From contig KB722758.1 in the NCBI GenBank assembly GCA_000349905.1, positions 446,981-510,980 on the forward strand: DNA of 64,000 bases, read 5' to 3'. The stretch is from Volvariella volvacea V23. Lineage: Eukaryota > Basidiomycota > Agaricomycetes > Agaricales > Pluteaceae. The notes under the pieces were generated by a model. The model was not told where the DNA came from and searched no databases. It was given only the letters and a program-made list of their open reading frames with translations. Position numbers and translations under genes: made by a program. Shown one piece after another: positions 23,350 through 35,200 of this stretch. Positions within the stretch are counted from its first letter, which is position 1; each line of letters begins with the position of its first letter.

Positions 23350-24055
23350 AGCTGTGTTGTTTTTATTTCTGTTGGACGGTCTTTGCGCTGTGGAGTGGAG
23401 CGCTGCATGGAGCATTCATGGACGTATTGAAGGACACCCTTTTCTGCTATGTGATAAACGATTTCTGGTCTTCTCTTTTTGTGTTATGACATATGTGCTT
23501 AGGTTCGACTTGGAGGGCTCAGTCTTTTCCTCTATGTTCAATCCGCGTAGTCGTTCACTTAACCGTGCTGTGTAATATCAGCCACGCCTCAGTTTATTTA
23601 GTGTTCCTGAGTGGACGCACTTTACAGCCCCTGTCATGAGCCAATCTAAGGTGCGTCGCATGGACAGGCCGAATATTCGCGCTCTTAATACCTCTGGGCA
23701 CTCCCTATGGGTCAGTATGTACATTCCCGTTACTGCTGGGCTGAAACCAGTTATCTTAAGCTTAGGCTATTCGGGATGTGGGTATGCCGAATTTGCCGCG
23801 CTTTTCCTCGTCCTTTGTGGGGTTTGTGGAGCTACAGCGAAGTATTCTATACTTAGCACCTGTTAGCTCCAGGATATCTTGGTTTCATATTGAGAATCGT
23901 GGGAAAGTGGGGAGAAGGATCGCGGCAGCCGTTCAAGTTGAAAGCGCCAATGTCGTACCGCCGACGATGTATTGGGTTTGGTCCCTAAATAACCCATGCT
24001 GTGTACGGGTTGCGCAATAAAAACCCGCTGGTGTCTAGGGAGAGGGTGCTCAATC
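23350..24055. other. Intergenic, VPS27 3' flank and P450 promoter
   Basis: Short ORFs only, no domain. An AATAAAA-like sequence at about 24016 lies 40 bp before the P450 ATG; its role is unclear. Confidence 0.4.
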
Positions 24056-26157
24056 ATGGATTCCCCGTTGCGGATCGCTTGCATTTTCTTGGGCATTGTG
24101 TGCTCACTACTGATTGCCCGCAAGGCATTTTCTACCAAGAAATTACCCCCAGGTCCTAGAGGCTTCCTCTTTGTCGGTAACGCGCTTGATGTACCCGCTG
24201 AGAAGCCTTGGGTTAAATTTGCTGCATGGGCTAAGACCTACGGTACGTGGTTGGCATTCACATTTTACGAGCAAGTCTTGACGACGGTACTTGCAGGGGA
24301 CATATTCTATATTACTATGTTTGGGCAGCCATGGATTGTTGTCAATGACTTCCAAATCGCCGTGGATCTACTCGAGAAGCGAGGGTTTATATACTCAAAT
24401 CGACCTATTTCTCCTATGGGCGAAATGATGGGATGGCACGACGGGATGGCCTTCCTCCAGTATGGCGACCGCTTGAAAGCTTTCCGTAGGCATTTCCAAA
24501 AGATTATGGGTAACCCTGCGGCATTGCACCGCTTTGATGAGATAGAGGAGCAGGAGAGCCAGCGCTTTGCCAGGAGGTTACTTAACAAACCAGAGGGTTT
24601 TCTACGGCATGTAGAGCAGTGAGCAGCTGTCGCTTGCTCTGGTAATTCTGGATACTGATGCCAACTAGCTTTGCTGCTGCTGTTATCCTGCGCGTCGCAT
24701 ACGGCTATGAAGTTAAAGGGGATCCCGACCCATTTGTGGAGCTTGTTCAGACTGGCATGAAGCAATTTGCGGACGCTGTCACTCCTGGTCGTTATTTGGT
24801 CGAAATGGTTCCATGGCGTATGTAGCATTCCTTCAGTGTTCAGTCAATGTCCTTTACCCTTCCCTATCTACAGTTCAATATATCCCCTCCTGGTTCCCTG
24901 GGGCGGGATTCAAGAAGACTGCTAGAGGGTATCGCAAGATTGTCATGCGAATGGCAAATGAACCATTCAACTGGACTAGATCACACATGGTCTGTGTTTT
25001 TGTCTTCCTTGCGTCTTTGAAAGCACACACTAACTGATTGCAGCAAATTTCAGAGATAAAATCTTTCGTGAGCGATAACTTGAGCGATGAAACTGGAGAG
25101 GATGTAGAATATACAATCAAGTGGGGGGCAACGGCGATGTATGGAGGTTCGTTAATGATGCATTCTTTGATGTACGTCCCTATAACTCACTTCCTATAGG
25201 TGGTGGTGATACGGTATGACTTTATCGCTTTCTTCCTCATCGTATCTGACCGCCTATTAGACTGTCGCCTCAATACAGTCATTCTTCTTTGCTATGGCCC
25301 AATTTCCTCAGGCCCAATCTCAAGCACAAGCTGAGATAGATCGAGTCGTAGGACGAGATAGACTCCCCAACTTTCAAGATTGGGACAACTTGCCGTATGT
25401 AAGAGCACTTGTCTGGGAGGTTTTGCGTTGGCATTCCATTGGGCCATTGGGTTGGTGAAGTCAAATGACCTAAACTCAGCTCAACTAACAAGGGAGGGAT
25501 TCATTCATTACATTAAGGGCTCGCTCATCGTGTCACGGAAGATGACGTCTACAGCGGCTATTTTATCCCAAAGGGAACAGCAGTATTTCCCAACATCTGG
25601 TACGTTTCCTAGTCATAAGGATGGAATAGTTTCCTTTAATCATTGTAGGTCTATGTTACATGACCCCGAGGTGTATCGTCAACCTGACGTGTTCAATCCA
25701 TCTCGCTTCCTCAAAACCGAGCACAACGTTCCTGAGAGAGACCCACGGCTAATTTGCTTCGGGTTTGGTCGAAGGTAGGATCTTTTCGTGTCCTCATCGT
25801 TTCGGGGTCCTGATCCTTTTACTATAACAAGGATTTGTCCAGGTAGGCAACATTGTCATTCACAATAAGTCAAACAACTGAGGACGCGCCAACCTAGGTC
25901 GTTATATGGCTGAGGCTTCCATCTTTATTAGTACTGCTACGATCCTCGCAGCGTTCAATATTAGCAAGAATCCGAAAGTCGGGTTAAAATATGAGGCCAC
26001 TACGTCAACCATCAGGTAGGTTTGGTGGGGCTTCGTGTGATGTTACATGCTTAGGCTTTTTAGTCATCTCAAGCCGTTCTACTGCGATATCAAGCCTCGT
26101 TCGCAGAAAGCAGCCGAGCTGATTAATGGGTCATTAGCGGGTGAAAACACAATTTGA
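24056..26157 (+). CDS. Cytochrome P450 monooxygenase
   Basis: An ER-anchored heme monooxygenase of the fungal secondary-metabolism or detoxification type. Twelve exons (24056-24242, 24297-24618, 24669-24817, 24874-24989, 25044-25146, 25200-25213, 25261-25450, 25518-25599, 25649-25774, 25832-25842, 25898-26015, 26055-26157) give 506 aa, a normal length. Features in order: N-terminal anchor, proline hinge LPPGPRG, I-helix GGGDTTVAS (AGxDT type), ExxR as EVLR, HRVTEDDVY with FIPKGTAVFPN, PERF-like NPSRF, and the heme loop FGFGRRICPGRYMAE. Exons 6 and 10 are only 14 and 11 nt; the latter carries the heme-ligand cysteine. It is convergent with a UstYa-like gene 172 bp away, with a GNAT gene just beyond, so a small metabolic cluster is possible. 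The CYP family number cannot be given. Confidence 0.92.
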
Positions 26158-26329
26158 CCGATTGGTGGAATATATGTATATTGAAGTGATAGGCTATCGA
26201 GTCATACAATAACACTGTAAATGTAGTTACTAGTACGTGCATCCTTGAACTTTGAATTTTTAATGTCCGGAAGATTTGTCAGGGTTGGACCACCGCTCCT
26301 TCCGACCCCAAAACGAGTATATACAAATC

Positions 26330-26958
26330 TTAACATCGGTGTTGATGGTCCCGTTGTGTCTTTTGGTTTTCCTCAACCTTCGCATAAACTGCGTTCCAGT
26401 CCGAGCAAGTGTATGAATCCCTTACTTGCACCGCATGTGGGCCAAATGGATCTACAACCCTCTCCAGCCTCCTATCTCCTCTACAAAGCACCATCTGTCG
26501 GATATAATTAACACAATGCAGTGCTATTCCGTCCATGCCTCGGTCGCCCATCGATCCTTCAACATATGCCTGACGGATGATGTCGAGACAGCGTAATTGG
26601 TGGAACATAGACAGCATGAAAGGTTCTTTGTTGGGGCCGAGGTGGACGATCCCGCCCCGCTCAGGTATCAAGGCAGCCCATTGTTGATCCGCAAGGGTAC
26701 CGTTTAGCTGGTAATTGACGGTGTTTTGGATGTCCATCATGGCGGCATTGAGTGGTCCTATGTTCCATACGGGAGAGACGCCTGTGTATTTAAAAACTAG
26801 GGGAGATATTAGTCCTGTTTATCCACCAAGAAGGCCTACTAGGGCGCATTACCAACTTCTCTTACGTTTCCTAACCTTTGCTGGAGTAGGACCAGAATAA
26901 GCAAAGGTAGGGTAGTTGTGCTGAGAGCTATCAGGACCAGTCTAGTGGGGGATAGCAT
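26330..26958 (-). CDS. UstYa-like (DUF3328) protein with altered histidine motifs
   Basis: Two exons (26853-26958, 26330-26796) give 190 aa, close to family size. After the start comes a hydrophobic anchor (LVLIALSTTTLPLLILVLL). The body has the family signature WAALIPERGGIVHLG, then MFHQLRCLDIIRQ, IALHCVNYIRQ and SYTCSDWNAVY. Compared with active relatives, each HxxHC motif has lost one histidine: the first reads HQLRC and the second IALHC. The frame and splice sites are intact, so this is a divergent or perhaps non-catalytic member, not a plain pseudogene. The donor giving VFKYTGVSPVWNIGP was chosen because other donors break the frame. It is convergent with the P450 and upstream of the GNAT gene's 3' end. 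Function unknown; possible partner of a second UstYa-type enzyme. Confidence 0.75.
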
Positions 26959-27408
26959 AGCGTAGTGACATAGTTTTCACGAGAAGACTTATCAGACGAA
27001 TACCACAGGTCGCGACTCTTTCTTCTAGCTACAATTTATCGATATCTTGGTCCCTGAGAGCCTCGGTCTCAATATATGATCCACCCTAGTGGTAAGCCTT
27101 TGGCGAATTAATGATTACTATACCTGCAGTTTTGAGTGGTTTTCCCAAGGATAGACCTCCTCCGCCTTCCGCCGGACTCTGTGTCTGAGTACCCCGGTAC
27201 GAAGAATGACAGGCCAATGATCTAGAAGAGTCCTTCGAGCTTCCAGTAGCTACCTAGGCATCTATGGCGGAATTGATAGTGAGAATCTTAACCTTTACCA
27301 ATCCCCATACCATCAATTACTTGTCAAGAAGTGATACCATTGGGTGAAATACACAAGAGATCTTGTACAGGATATATTAAGCCAAGCTGGTGGTCGTCGG
27401 GTTATCGC
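26959..27408. other. Intergenic, UstYa-like promoter and GNAT 3' flank
   Basis: No supported gene and no repeated core-peptide ORF that would suggest a RiPP precursor. Confidence 0.4.
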
Positions 27409-28430
27409 TCAAGAAACGTCACGGCGCAATGCCCACATAGGAAATTCCAAATTACCATGCATACTCGTGACAGTTATAGCATAGTCATACTTCTCCGGGT
27501 TTGGGTTTTCAATGGTTTTGTAGCTGGGTATCATCGGCTTGAAACCAAGGCGGCCATAAATGTCAACCTGATAGGAATGTCAACTGGGTAATTCTGAATT
27601 GTGAACAAAGTGCCTACATTTATGTCCTTCTCGCATTCAAGGACTAGTGCGTGTTTGGTTTGTTTCGCTTTTTGGGCGACTATCTCAATGAGTGCCGCTG
27701 ATACGCCTCGCTTGCGGTATTCAGGCAGGACACCTAAAGTCTGTAAGTGCCAAGAGCTGTGTTTAACTCCTTCGCCGAAGGCGCTGGACGTAAATCTATC
27801 ATAGACTGGCAGGAACTACATGCTTATTGGTACAAGACGTCAGCAAACAAGGTACTCGAGCTCACAGATCTCTGCCACCATTCTTGCAGCGGTGGGTCGA
27901 ACAAAGCCATGAGTGGGCCAAGGGATAACTCCTGTTGGTCGGCGCTGAACTTGTGTAAACACAGGAACCTACGCGAATTGTTGACCCTACCTATCATACA
28001 GTGACCTACCAGGCGGGAACCATACCGCACACCCAACTATCTTCTTCTCGGCGTCATTAGTTTCTGCAACATGGACCTCGCCCCCCAGCAAACCGGCGGT
28101 GACGGTTGTCGCCCAGAAGGGCCCTAGAATTGGGGATTTCTCCTCAAGCGTCTTTTGCCCTATCACCACCGCCGAGAAAGCGTCTGCGCCAGGATGAGAT
28201 TAGATACGCAAACGGAAGTAAATATGGTTTACCTGGTGGCTCGGAAAATGCAGTGGCAAGGAGGGGCTCAAGTGCCTGGACTTCAGGGATGCTTGTCAAG
28301 CCTTGCAAAGTCTTCTTCTGTTCTGTCCATGAGAGCAAATGTAAGTAACACAGCTGGGCGCTCTCATAGAAAGAAAAGCAATACCTTCGGTTGCAACAAC
28401 CTGGCGAATTTTGAATTCGGTCGAAGACAT
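27409..28430 (-). CDS. GNAT-family N-acetyltransferase
   Basis: Transfers an acetyl group from acetyl-CoA to an amine of unknown identity; probably cytosolic. The first exon (28385-28430, MSSTEFKIRQVVATE) is followed by at least five more. Recognisable parts are LATAFSEPPG, KIVGCAVWFPPGRS, FLPVYDRFTSSAFGEG, then the acetyl-CoA site LGVLPEYRKRGVSAALIEIV (R-x-x-G-x-A loop), and the last strand VDIYGRLGFKPM. The stop TGA is at 27409-27411. Fungal relatives of this layout have roughly 230 aa. Middle exon borders were not all fixed. It lies next to the UstYa-like gene and P450 and could modify a shared product, but such GNATs are also common alone. Confidence 0.75.
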
Positions 28431-28817
28431 TGTAACTAGTGATTTAGCGATATCCTGTCAGGAGGCGCAGCATAAGCTAACCGAATACATTTACTCAGCG
28501 CCACAGCTGGGGTGGCCCAATTCCACGATACCCAGGTCCATAAACAGTGTTACGAAGACAGTGGGATTACCGGGGGTACAGCATTGGGTCCGACTCCTAG
28601 AGGCCGACAAGCGCTTAAACGACGCACCTACTCGGACTCAGTATCGATAGTGAAGATAGAGAGTTAAGGAGGCTTCAGAAACCGCCCAGATTTGTCTCGG
28701 TCTCGGTCGCCAACGGTCTCGGTCACTAACGGTCTCAATAGTCACATGCGTGTGCTGGAAGTCAGCAGTCCTGGGGAAGTGGTCATTAAGCATGACACAT
28801 ATAAGGACTAGGGCGGT
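28431..28817. other. Divergent intergenic region, GNAT and But2-domain genes
   Basis: 387 bp between divergent starts, with no supported gene. It contains the 16-bp tandem repeat listed separately. Confidence 0.4.
28698..28745. repeat. 16-bp direct tandem repeat, three units
   Basis: Two nearly identical 16-nt units (CGGTCTCGGTCGCCAA at 28698-28713, CGGTCTCGGTCACTAA at 28714-28729) are followed by a degenerate third (28730-28745). They end 72 bp before the ATG of the But2-domain gene and could be binding sites in its promoter. Confidence 0.75.
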
Positions 28818-29963
28818 ATGCATTGTGGTAGCGAGATGTGGTTGCCACTTACACGGGCCAACCCCACCAGAGCGGCATACATTCCTCTGCGTGATTCCGA
28901 TAGCAATGACCATTGCGATCGCCTGGAACATGAGGGGCTTGAAGTGAAGGCCAAGGGGGATGGCTGCGCCAAAGGTACGAGTTTAAACGCATTCGATCTT
29001 CGTTGACTGAATTGAGGTTCAGACGAAATCAGAGCTCCGAGCCAGTGGGCTTGGGCGATTTCCCTCGCCTTTTGCATATCCCTCATCTCTGCCATTATCA
29101 ATATTACTGCGATCACGTTCCGTTTATATAGGGACCACTTTATAACCTCTCCAGTTCAGCGCCTCCTCCTGCAGTACCCTAATCAGTATGTGGGGTTGGA
29201 AAACGTAGCACCGGTGGCTTCTGCAGAAGCAATCCCCATCATTAATTTTCCACTGGTCATAGCTCAAATCAACTCCTCAAGTCCTGGCACAGTGTACCTC
29301 GAAAATAATCACTGGCCATCTGGGTTTGGAATGATATACCCCGAAGACAAACAATTTCTGGTGAATACTAAAGTATGTGTCGCTCCTTGAAGTATATAGG
29401 ATCCTCTTATCTCCCGCACCGACATGTAGGTTTCCACCATCCTGCAATTCCGTGTCCTGGACTATGGCATGGAACGCTGCACTTTGACATTTTCACTGCC
29501 AACCCCAGAAGGGCTGGCTGATCCTCACCATTCAAAAGCGGTTGCACTCGGGGGTCCCATACATCTATCAATATGGCGCCTCGATAGTAGTGAGCCCCTC
29601 GAACCTAGCTCCCTATCTTGGTCCAATAGACCTCCAAGAAGAAGAGATGCGATGGAATTCTACGTGCAACCAGAAGGAAGCCTCATCGAGAGCGAGGAGT
29701 TTCGTTGCCCTGCTGGTTCTCTCCAGACCTATGAAGTCGCTTGTTCCCCAAGAAACTCGGATTGCTACATATGGTTTCAACAAGATCACAAAGAACCCCG
29801 CCTTGGTGAGATCCCTCTTTTTGTTCACTCAATTTATCTCGACTCATTGGTGGCTTTCAGCGCTTTATCTCACACAGAAGCAAAGTAAACCTCCGTCTTT
29901 ATAGCTATTCCGTTTCCAGGCCAATGTTCTTCGGTTTCACCCTTTATGCGATGGTGTGAATGA
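28818..29963 (+). CDS. Single-pass membrane protein with But2-like C-terminal domain
   Basis: Four exons (28818-28974, 29023-29372, 29430-29805, 29920-29963) give about 308 aa. A cytosolic N-terminus containing YIPLRDSDSND leads to one membrane helix (AWAISLAFCISLISAIINIT, about residues 61-80). After it comes an extracytosolic region with a But2-type beta domain (TILQFRVLDYGMERCTLTFSLP, CPAGSLQTYEVACSP). This architecture (short cytosolic arm, helix, But2-like domain) is expanded in Agaricomycetes; the function is not known. The last intron could also end 15 bases earlier in the same frame (29905). The start could be the ATG at 28818 or the one at 28836. A 16-bp tandem repeat lies just upstream. 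Confidence 0.65.
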
Positions 29964-30522
29964 TTGCGCAAGTACCAAGAAATATGTGGGTTCATTCGTT
30001 ACCCCGGCACTACTCGATCCCACTCCCTTCAGCCCGGTTATCTCAAACAGGTGTCGTCCGAGCAACACGCAAACCAGGTTTCGTCTGTACTCATGTCCAA
30101 ATGTGCTCACTGTGAATTCTCCTATCTGCAGCGTGCTGTTTGAGTTTCCTATGGGCGATGATACCCTCGAGGTATCAACATGTGGAGGGTTTGATTTTTG
30201 AGTGTGGGTAGGACTCCTATACACTACATCATAGTTCCTTATCAACGCGACTTCTCAGGGCACGAGGTTGACCACCAGTAATAAGATGTGGTATTCGTGT
30301 TGTGCGCAAGTTGTGCGGTATTTGTGTTGTGTTGAGACTATGAAGACTTGGCTATCAATCATAAGTATTCTTGCGTCTGTCTTCCCAGTTCATTTTGCAC
30401 CCACACTAAGCGACGATCCACCTGGTAAAGAAGCGCTCTCCCAAGCTGCCGTCAAGCGGTGATGTGCATGCCCCTACAAGAATCGAAAGCCTTGGACGAA
30501 CCAAGTCTTCCCCGTTTCCGCT
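29964..30522. other. Intergenic, nothing recognised
   Basis: Overlapping short ORFs on both strands (about 80-100 codons) with no domain. Presumed promoter of the seven-helix gene. Confidence 0.4.
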
Positions 30523-31900
30523 ATGGATCCCTCATATGCACCTCCTGGAGAATCTGCCTATGATTTATACGTTGAGCGATCTAATCTCAATGGAGTTATA
30601 CTATCCGGAGTAGCGTACGGTATGGCCAATTGTTTTCTTGATCCTATACCCAGAAACTGAATTTACTGGCCAGGGGTGCTACTCACGATTACTATACAAG
30701 CGCTCCTTTTATTTTTGAAGCCTCCTAAAGGCTGTTGCATCTCGTGGCCCTTGGTTATTTATCTTGGAGTTGTGGCCGTACTGGCAACCATTGGATTTGG
30801 GGGAAACGCCAAATTCAATCAAATGACTTACATTGACTATCGTAATTACCCTGGTGGTCCTAATGTCTTTACTGTGGATTTTTACCAACATTGGACAAAC
30901 ATGATGTCCTTTGCTAGGTGGGTTATCTACGTGGCAAGTATAGCATGCTTGTTGTTAACGACGCAATTTCCTTAGCTATACTGTCCTCAGTTGGATTGCA
31001 GACGGATTGGTGGTAAGTCAAGGCTTTCCGGAAGACGTCGGGATATTGTACCCCCGGTGACACCTTATTTCAGCTGTGGCGCTTCTCGCTTATCTACAAC
31101 AACTATTTGCTATGTGCGCTTCCTGGGTTGATGTACTCAGGCGCAATAGGTATGTCTTTCACCCTGGCATCTTCAGTCGTGATATTCCGCGATTTTTATT
31201 AAGGTTTACTCACTCCTGTCCCTCTAGCTTCTTCAATTTCCCTGCTTGTTGCAATGACGCGACCCACAGCCAGTTTCTGGTCCGAGCGAGCCGTTCGATT
31301 CGGGATCGCTTATTGGTCCTTGTCCATCTCGCTTAATATTATATTGACACTCGCCATCTCGGGTAGACTGCTCTACGTACAGAATAGGATCAAGCGGGCC
31401 CTGGGGGTGGAGCATTCCCAGATGTATACATCCATCGCTTCGATGCTGGTAGAGTCAGCGGCGTTGTATACTATATGGGGTCTGGTGTTCCTTATCTGCT
31501 ATGCGAGGAATACGCCATTTCAAAATATTGTACTGCCACCCTTGGGTCAAGTTCAGGTATGCTACGGCTTTCTGGGAGTCGCTGAATCCTGGATAACGCC
31601 TTTTAGGGCATTGCCCCAGTACTCATCTTGCTTCGTGTGGCGCAAGGGCGTGCTTGGACGAAGGAAACGACCTTCACGTCCATGACCACACAATGGCGTG
31701 TCAAGCAGCCAACACATATCTCTTCGACAACGGGTAGTATGCCACTTTCCGAGCTTACAGCGTACAACCCCGAAGCTGGCAAAGAAATTCAGATCGCTAT
31801 GACACGAACGACGGAGACAACCTCAGGAGTATTGAATTGGGAAGTGGGAAAAGATGATGGGATCCGCAGTCTGCGGGAAGCTGATCATGATGCTGAGTGA
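30523..31900 (+). CDS. Agaricomycete-type seven-helix membrane protein, function unknown
   Basis: About six exons starting 30523-30619 and 30674-30915 preserve one frame to the TGA at 31898-31900; the product is around 370 aa. Hydrophobic segments include VILSGVAYGVLLTITIQALLLF, WPLVIYLGVVAVLATIGF, YTVLSWIADGLVLWRF, SSISLLVAM, IAYWSLSISLNIILTLAIS and YTIWGLVFLICYA. There is an RIKRAL loop and a hydrophilic Thr/Ser-rich C-terminal tail of about 70 residues. The pattern (WxADGLVLWRF and SxxLxxN helices) is typical of a large receptor-like family in mushrooms with no assigned role. A sensory receptor function would be a guess. No start other than the ATG before the acidic leader DPSYAPPGESAYD is convincing. 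Confidence 0.7.
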
Positions 31901-32204
31901 CGGAAAAGACATTAAGTTCAGGACACCCTGCATCTATGCACCTGAGATGTTATCTCGTGCGATGTAACTATCCTAAATTGCCCTAATACATTTGTAGATC
32001 CTTGTGGGCTCAAAGTCATGCAGACCATTCTAAATCTTGCCTTGAAGGCGTAGCTGACTAAGCGAGATGCCAAACCGCAGCCAAACATGGAACTGACGTC
32101 GCTCAGGGTTCGCAGGGAGGCTACAGTACATACCCTCTTTGACCCCGTCGCCAACCAACACGTCCTTTCCCCCCACATCCTTTCTTGCCTCGTTTGGACC
32201 TGAA
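31901..32204. other. Intergenic, VPS35 promoter
   Basis: About 300 bp without a gene; no distinct element recognised. Confidence 0.4.
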
Positions 32205-35200
32205 ATGGCCACTCAACCAGCTGAAGAAGGCAAGCTCCTCAGTGAGGCCCTGAACACGGTCAAAATACAGGTGCAGCAGATGAAGAGATATCTTGTATGT
32301 ATTTACTATCTTTGTTCAGCATGGAAATTATCGCCCGTCGCAATATTGAAACTCACAAGACTGCTAGGAACTGGACCAACTCATGGATGCGTTGAAGAGT
32401 GCCAGTTTGATGCTGGCTGAACTACGGACGTCTTCATTGGCTCCGAAGCAATACTACGAGTTGTGTGCGTCACCTGTTCACATCCATTGACTTCACATTT
32501 AATCACGCGTGTAGATATGGCTGTATTTGATGCCTTGAGACACCTCTCCAACTATCTTTACGACGCACACACACAAGCTCGACATCATCTTGCCGACCTA
32601 TACGAACTTGTACAATATGCTGGCAACATCGTTCCACGACTGTACCTAATGATCACCGTCGGCTCTGTCTACATGTCGATCCCCGATGCCCCCATTAAAG
32701 AGATCATGAAGGATATGCTGGAAATGTCGCGAGGTGTTCTGCACCCTATCCGCGGATTGTTCCTGCGGCATTATCTGAGTGGACAGACAAGGGATCACCT
32801 TCCTGTGGGACTGGAGCCTGGGTGAGTTTGATCTGTTGCAATGCCCTTCAGCTAACATTGGATCACAGCCCATCAGGAAACCTTCAGGACTCTATTGCCT
32901 TTGTCTTGACAAACTTTATTGAGATGAATAAACTCTGGGTGCGCCTGCAACACCAGGGACATTCAAGAGACCGAGAGAAACGCGAAATGGAGCGGCGTGA
33001 ACTCAGAATATTGGTTGGCACCAATCTTGTCCGGCTTAGCCAGCTCGATGGAGTCGACCTTGAGATATATCAACGCACCATCCTACCAAGCATCTTGGAG
33101 CAAATTGTCAACTGCAAAGATGTCATTGCGCAGGAGTATTTAATGGAAGTGCTTATTCAGGTAAGTGACCCCTCGATGGCGAGAGTTGGAGCTGACACCA
33201 TGCTCTAGGTCTTCACTGATGAATTTCACCTGCATACCCTGGGACCTTTCTTGTCCTCGACGGCGCAACTCCACCCAAAAGTCAACATCAAGAATATAGT
33301 GATTGCCTTGATCGATAGACTGGCTGCATATGCTGCTCGCGAGGCGGAAAGTGAAGATCCCGAGGAGACAAAGCGGCAGGAAGAAGCTGCTGCTAAACGC
33401 TTGGCAGAGAAAGTGAAGCTACAGAAGCAACGAGTACGAGAGAACGCATACCGGGCACAGTCACCCCCTGGCGAAGCTGGTGACTGGGGCACATTGGCAA
33501 GTCCGACATTCCCAAAAGAGACTCCAAACACAGAGGCTCCTCCAAATGGCACAGCAGAAGAAGCTGGGGAAACTGGTGGTAAAGGCAAGGAGAAGGAGGG
33601 CTCATCCATGCGGAAATTCCGAGGCATCCCGGAAAACGTTCAACTGTTTGAAGTTTTCTGGAAACAAGTTGTTGAGTTGATTAAGGTCGGTCCCATTCGA
33701 GCCCAGTATTGAGTGTTCAATGAACTTTACGCGGCACAGGCTCGACCAGACTTATCCATCCAAGATATCACAGCACTCCTAGTCTCCCTGACCAATCTTT
33801 CTCTGAGCTGCTATCCCGATAGGTTGGAATATGTTGACCAGATTCTCGCTTTTGCTGCTGATAAGATCAAAGAATTTGCCGAAAAGTAAGTGCTGCATGT
33901 ACTGAGTCTTGTTCCTGTCCGCCTCAACTCTATCCGTAGCCCTGACCTTCATGCGCAACAAACCACAGCGAATCTTGCCGCCTTGCTCGTCGCCCCCATC
34001 AATTCCTATCAATCCGTGCTTACTCTCCTAGCGATACCCAATTACGCCCCCCTACTTTCACGACAGCTGTTCTCCACACGACGATCAATAGCACATTCAA
34101 TCATATCATCAGTGTTGAAAAATGAAACCGTTGTTGAGGCACCTGAAGACGTCGATGGGGTGCTGGAGTTATGTCATGTCCTTATTAAGGACCAATCAGA
34201 TGCTGCTGCCAGTGCGAAAACCCCCCCGAGTATTAAGGAGTCTCGCAAGCAAGGACCATACCTGGCGGAGAGAGAGGAGATGGCAGAGGAACAAGGATGG
34301 GTTGCAAGAATGGTGCACCTCTTTCGTTCGGAGAACCTCGACACACAGTTTGAGGTAAGTTATAGCGCCTCTACGCCCCCTTCTAGCCAATGAATCTTTT
34401 GTAGCTCCTGCAAATAGCCCGCAAGCACTTTGATGCGGGTGGAGAGAGAATGAGATTCACATTCCCTGCCCTCATTACCTCATCCATCAAGCTATGTCGA
34501 CGCTATAAAATTCGGGAACATACGGTGAGTCCTGATTTTTCATATCACCATACTTTATGTACTGATGTACCCAAATGGATAAAGGAGACGGATTGGCAAA
34601 CGAAAGTTTCAACCATTCTGAAATTTGTCCGACAGTTAACATCAATACTGGCGACCCAAGTAGAAGCCCCATCAATAGCGCTACGACTATTCCTGCTTGC
34701 TGCGCAAATCGCAGACGAGTGCGGATTTGAGGACCTCACTTACGACCTCTACGTTCAGGCCTTTAGCGTGTATGAGGACAGTATCTCGGAGTCACGCGCT
34801 CAATTGCAAGCAATTACTTTAATCATTGGAACTCTGGCAGGGGCAAAAGTATTCACAGTGGACAACTACGATACCCTCATTACTAAGGCTGCACTGCATG
34901 GCGCAAAACTACTAAAGAAGAGCCATCAAGCCACAGCCGTCGGGTTGGCTAGTCATCTTTGGTGGCAAAATAAGCCATCGGTACCAAGCACAGACGGCGA
35001 CGAGAAGGCATCTGAAGCAAAGCCTCCACCTGCTGAGGGAAATCTCGATGGAAATGCCCCAGCGGTAGGACTTAAAGCTTCTCCGCGTTCAACACATGAA
35101 CTGACTCGGCCTGTAGTATCCCCACCAAGATAGCAAACGTGTATTGGAGTGTCTGCAGAAGGCATTGCGCATTGCGCACTCTACAATCGAAGAAATCGTT

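Noticed and set aside
24056..28430. RiPP precursor gene near the P450 and UstYa-like genes
   Set aside because: I looked for short secreted ORFs with repeated cores and KR/RR sites and saw none here or around 5-7 kb.
28638..29116. Minus-strand ORFs of 97 and 102 codons
   Set aside because: They lie antisense to the exons of the But2-domain gene, whose frame and splice sites are coherent.
35067..35133. Apparent stop codon ending VPS35 early
   Set aside because: A GTAGGA...GTAG intron removes it and joins the frame to [11 protein letters not shown], the family sequence.
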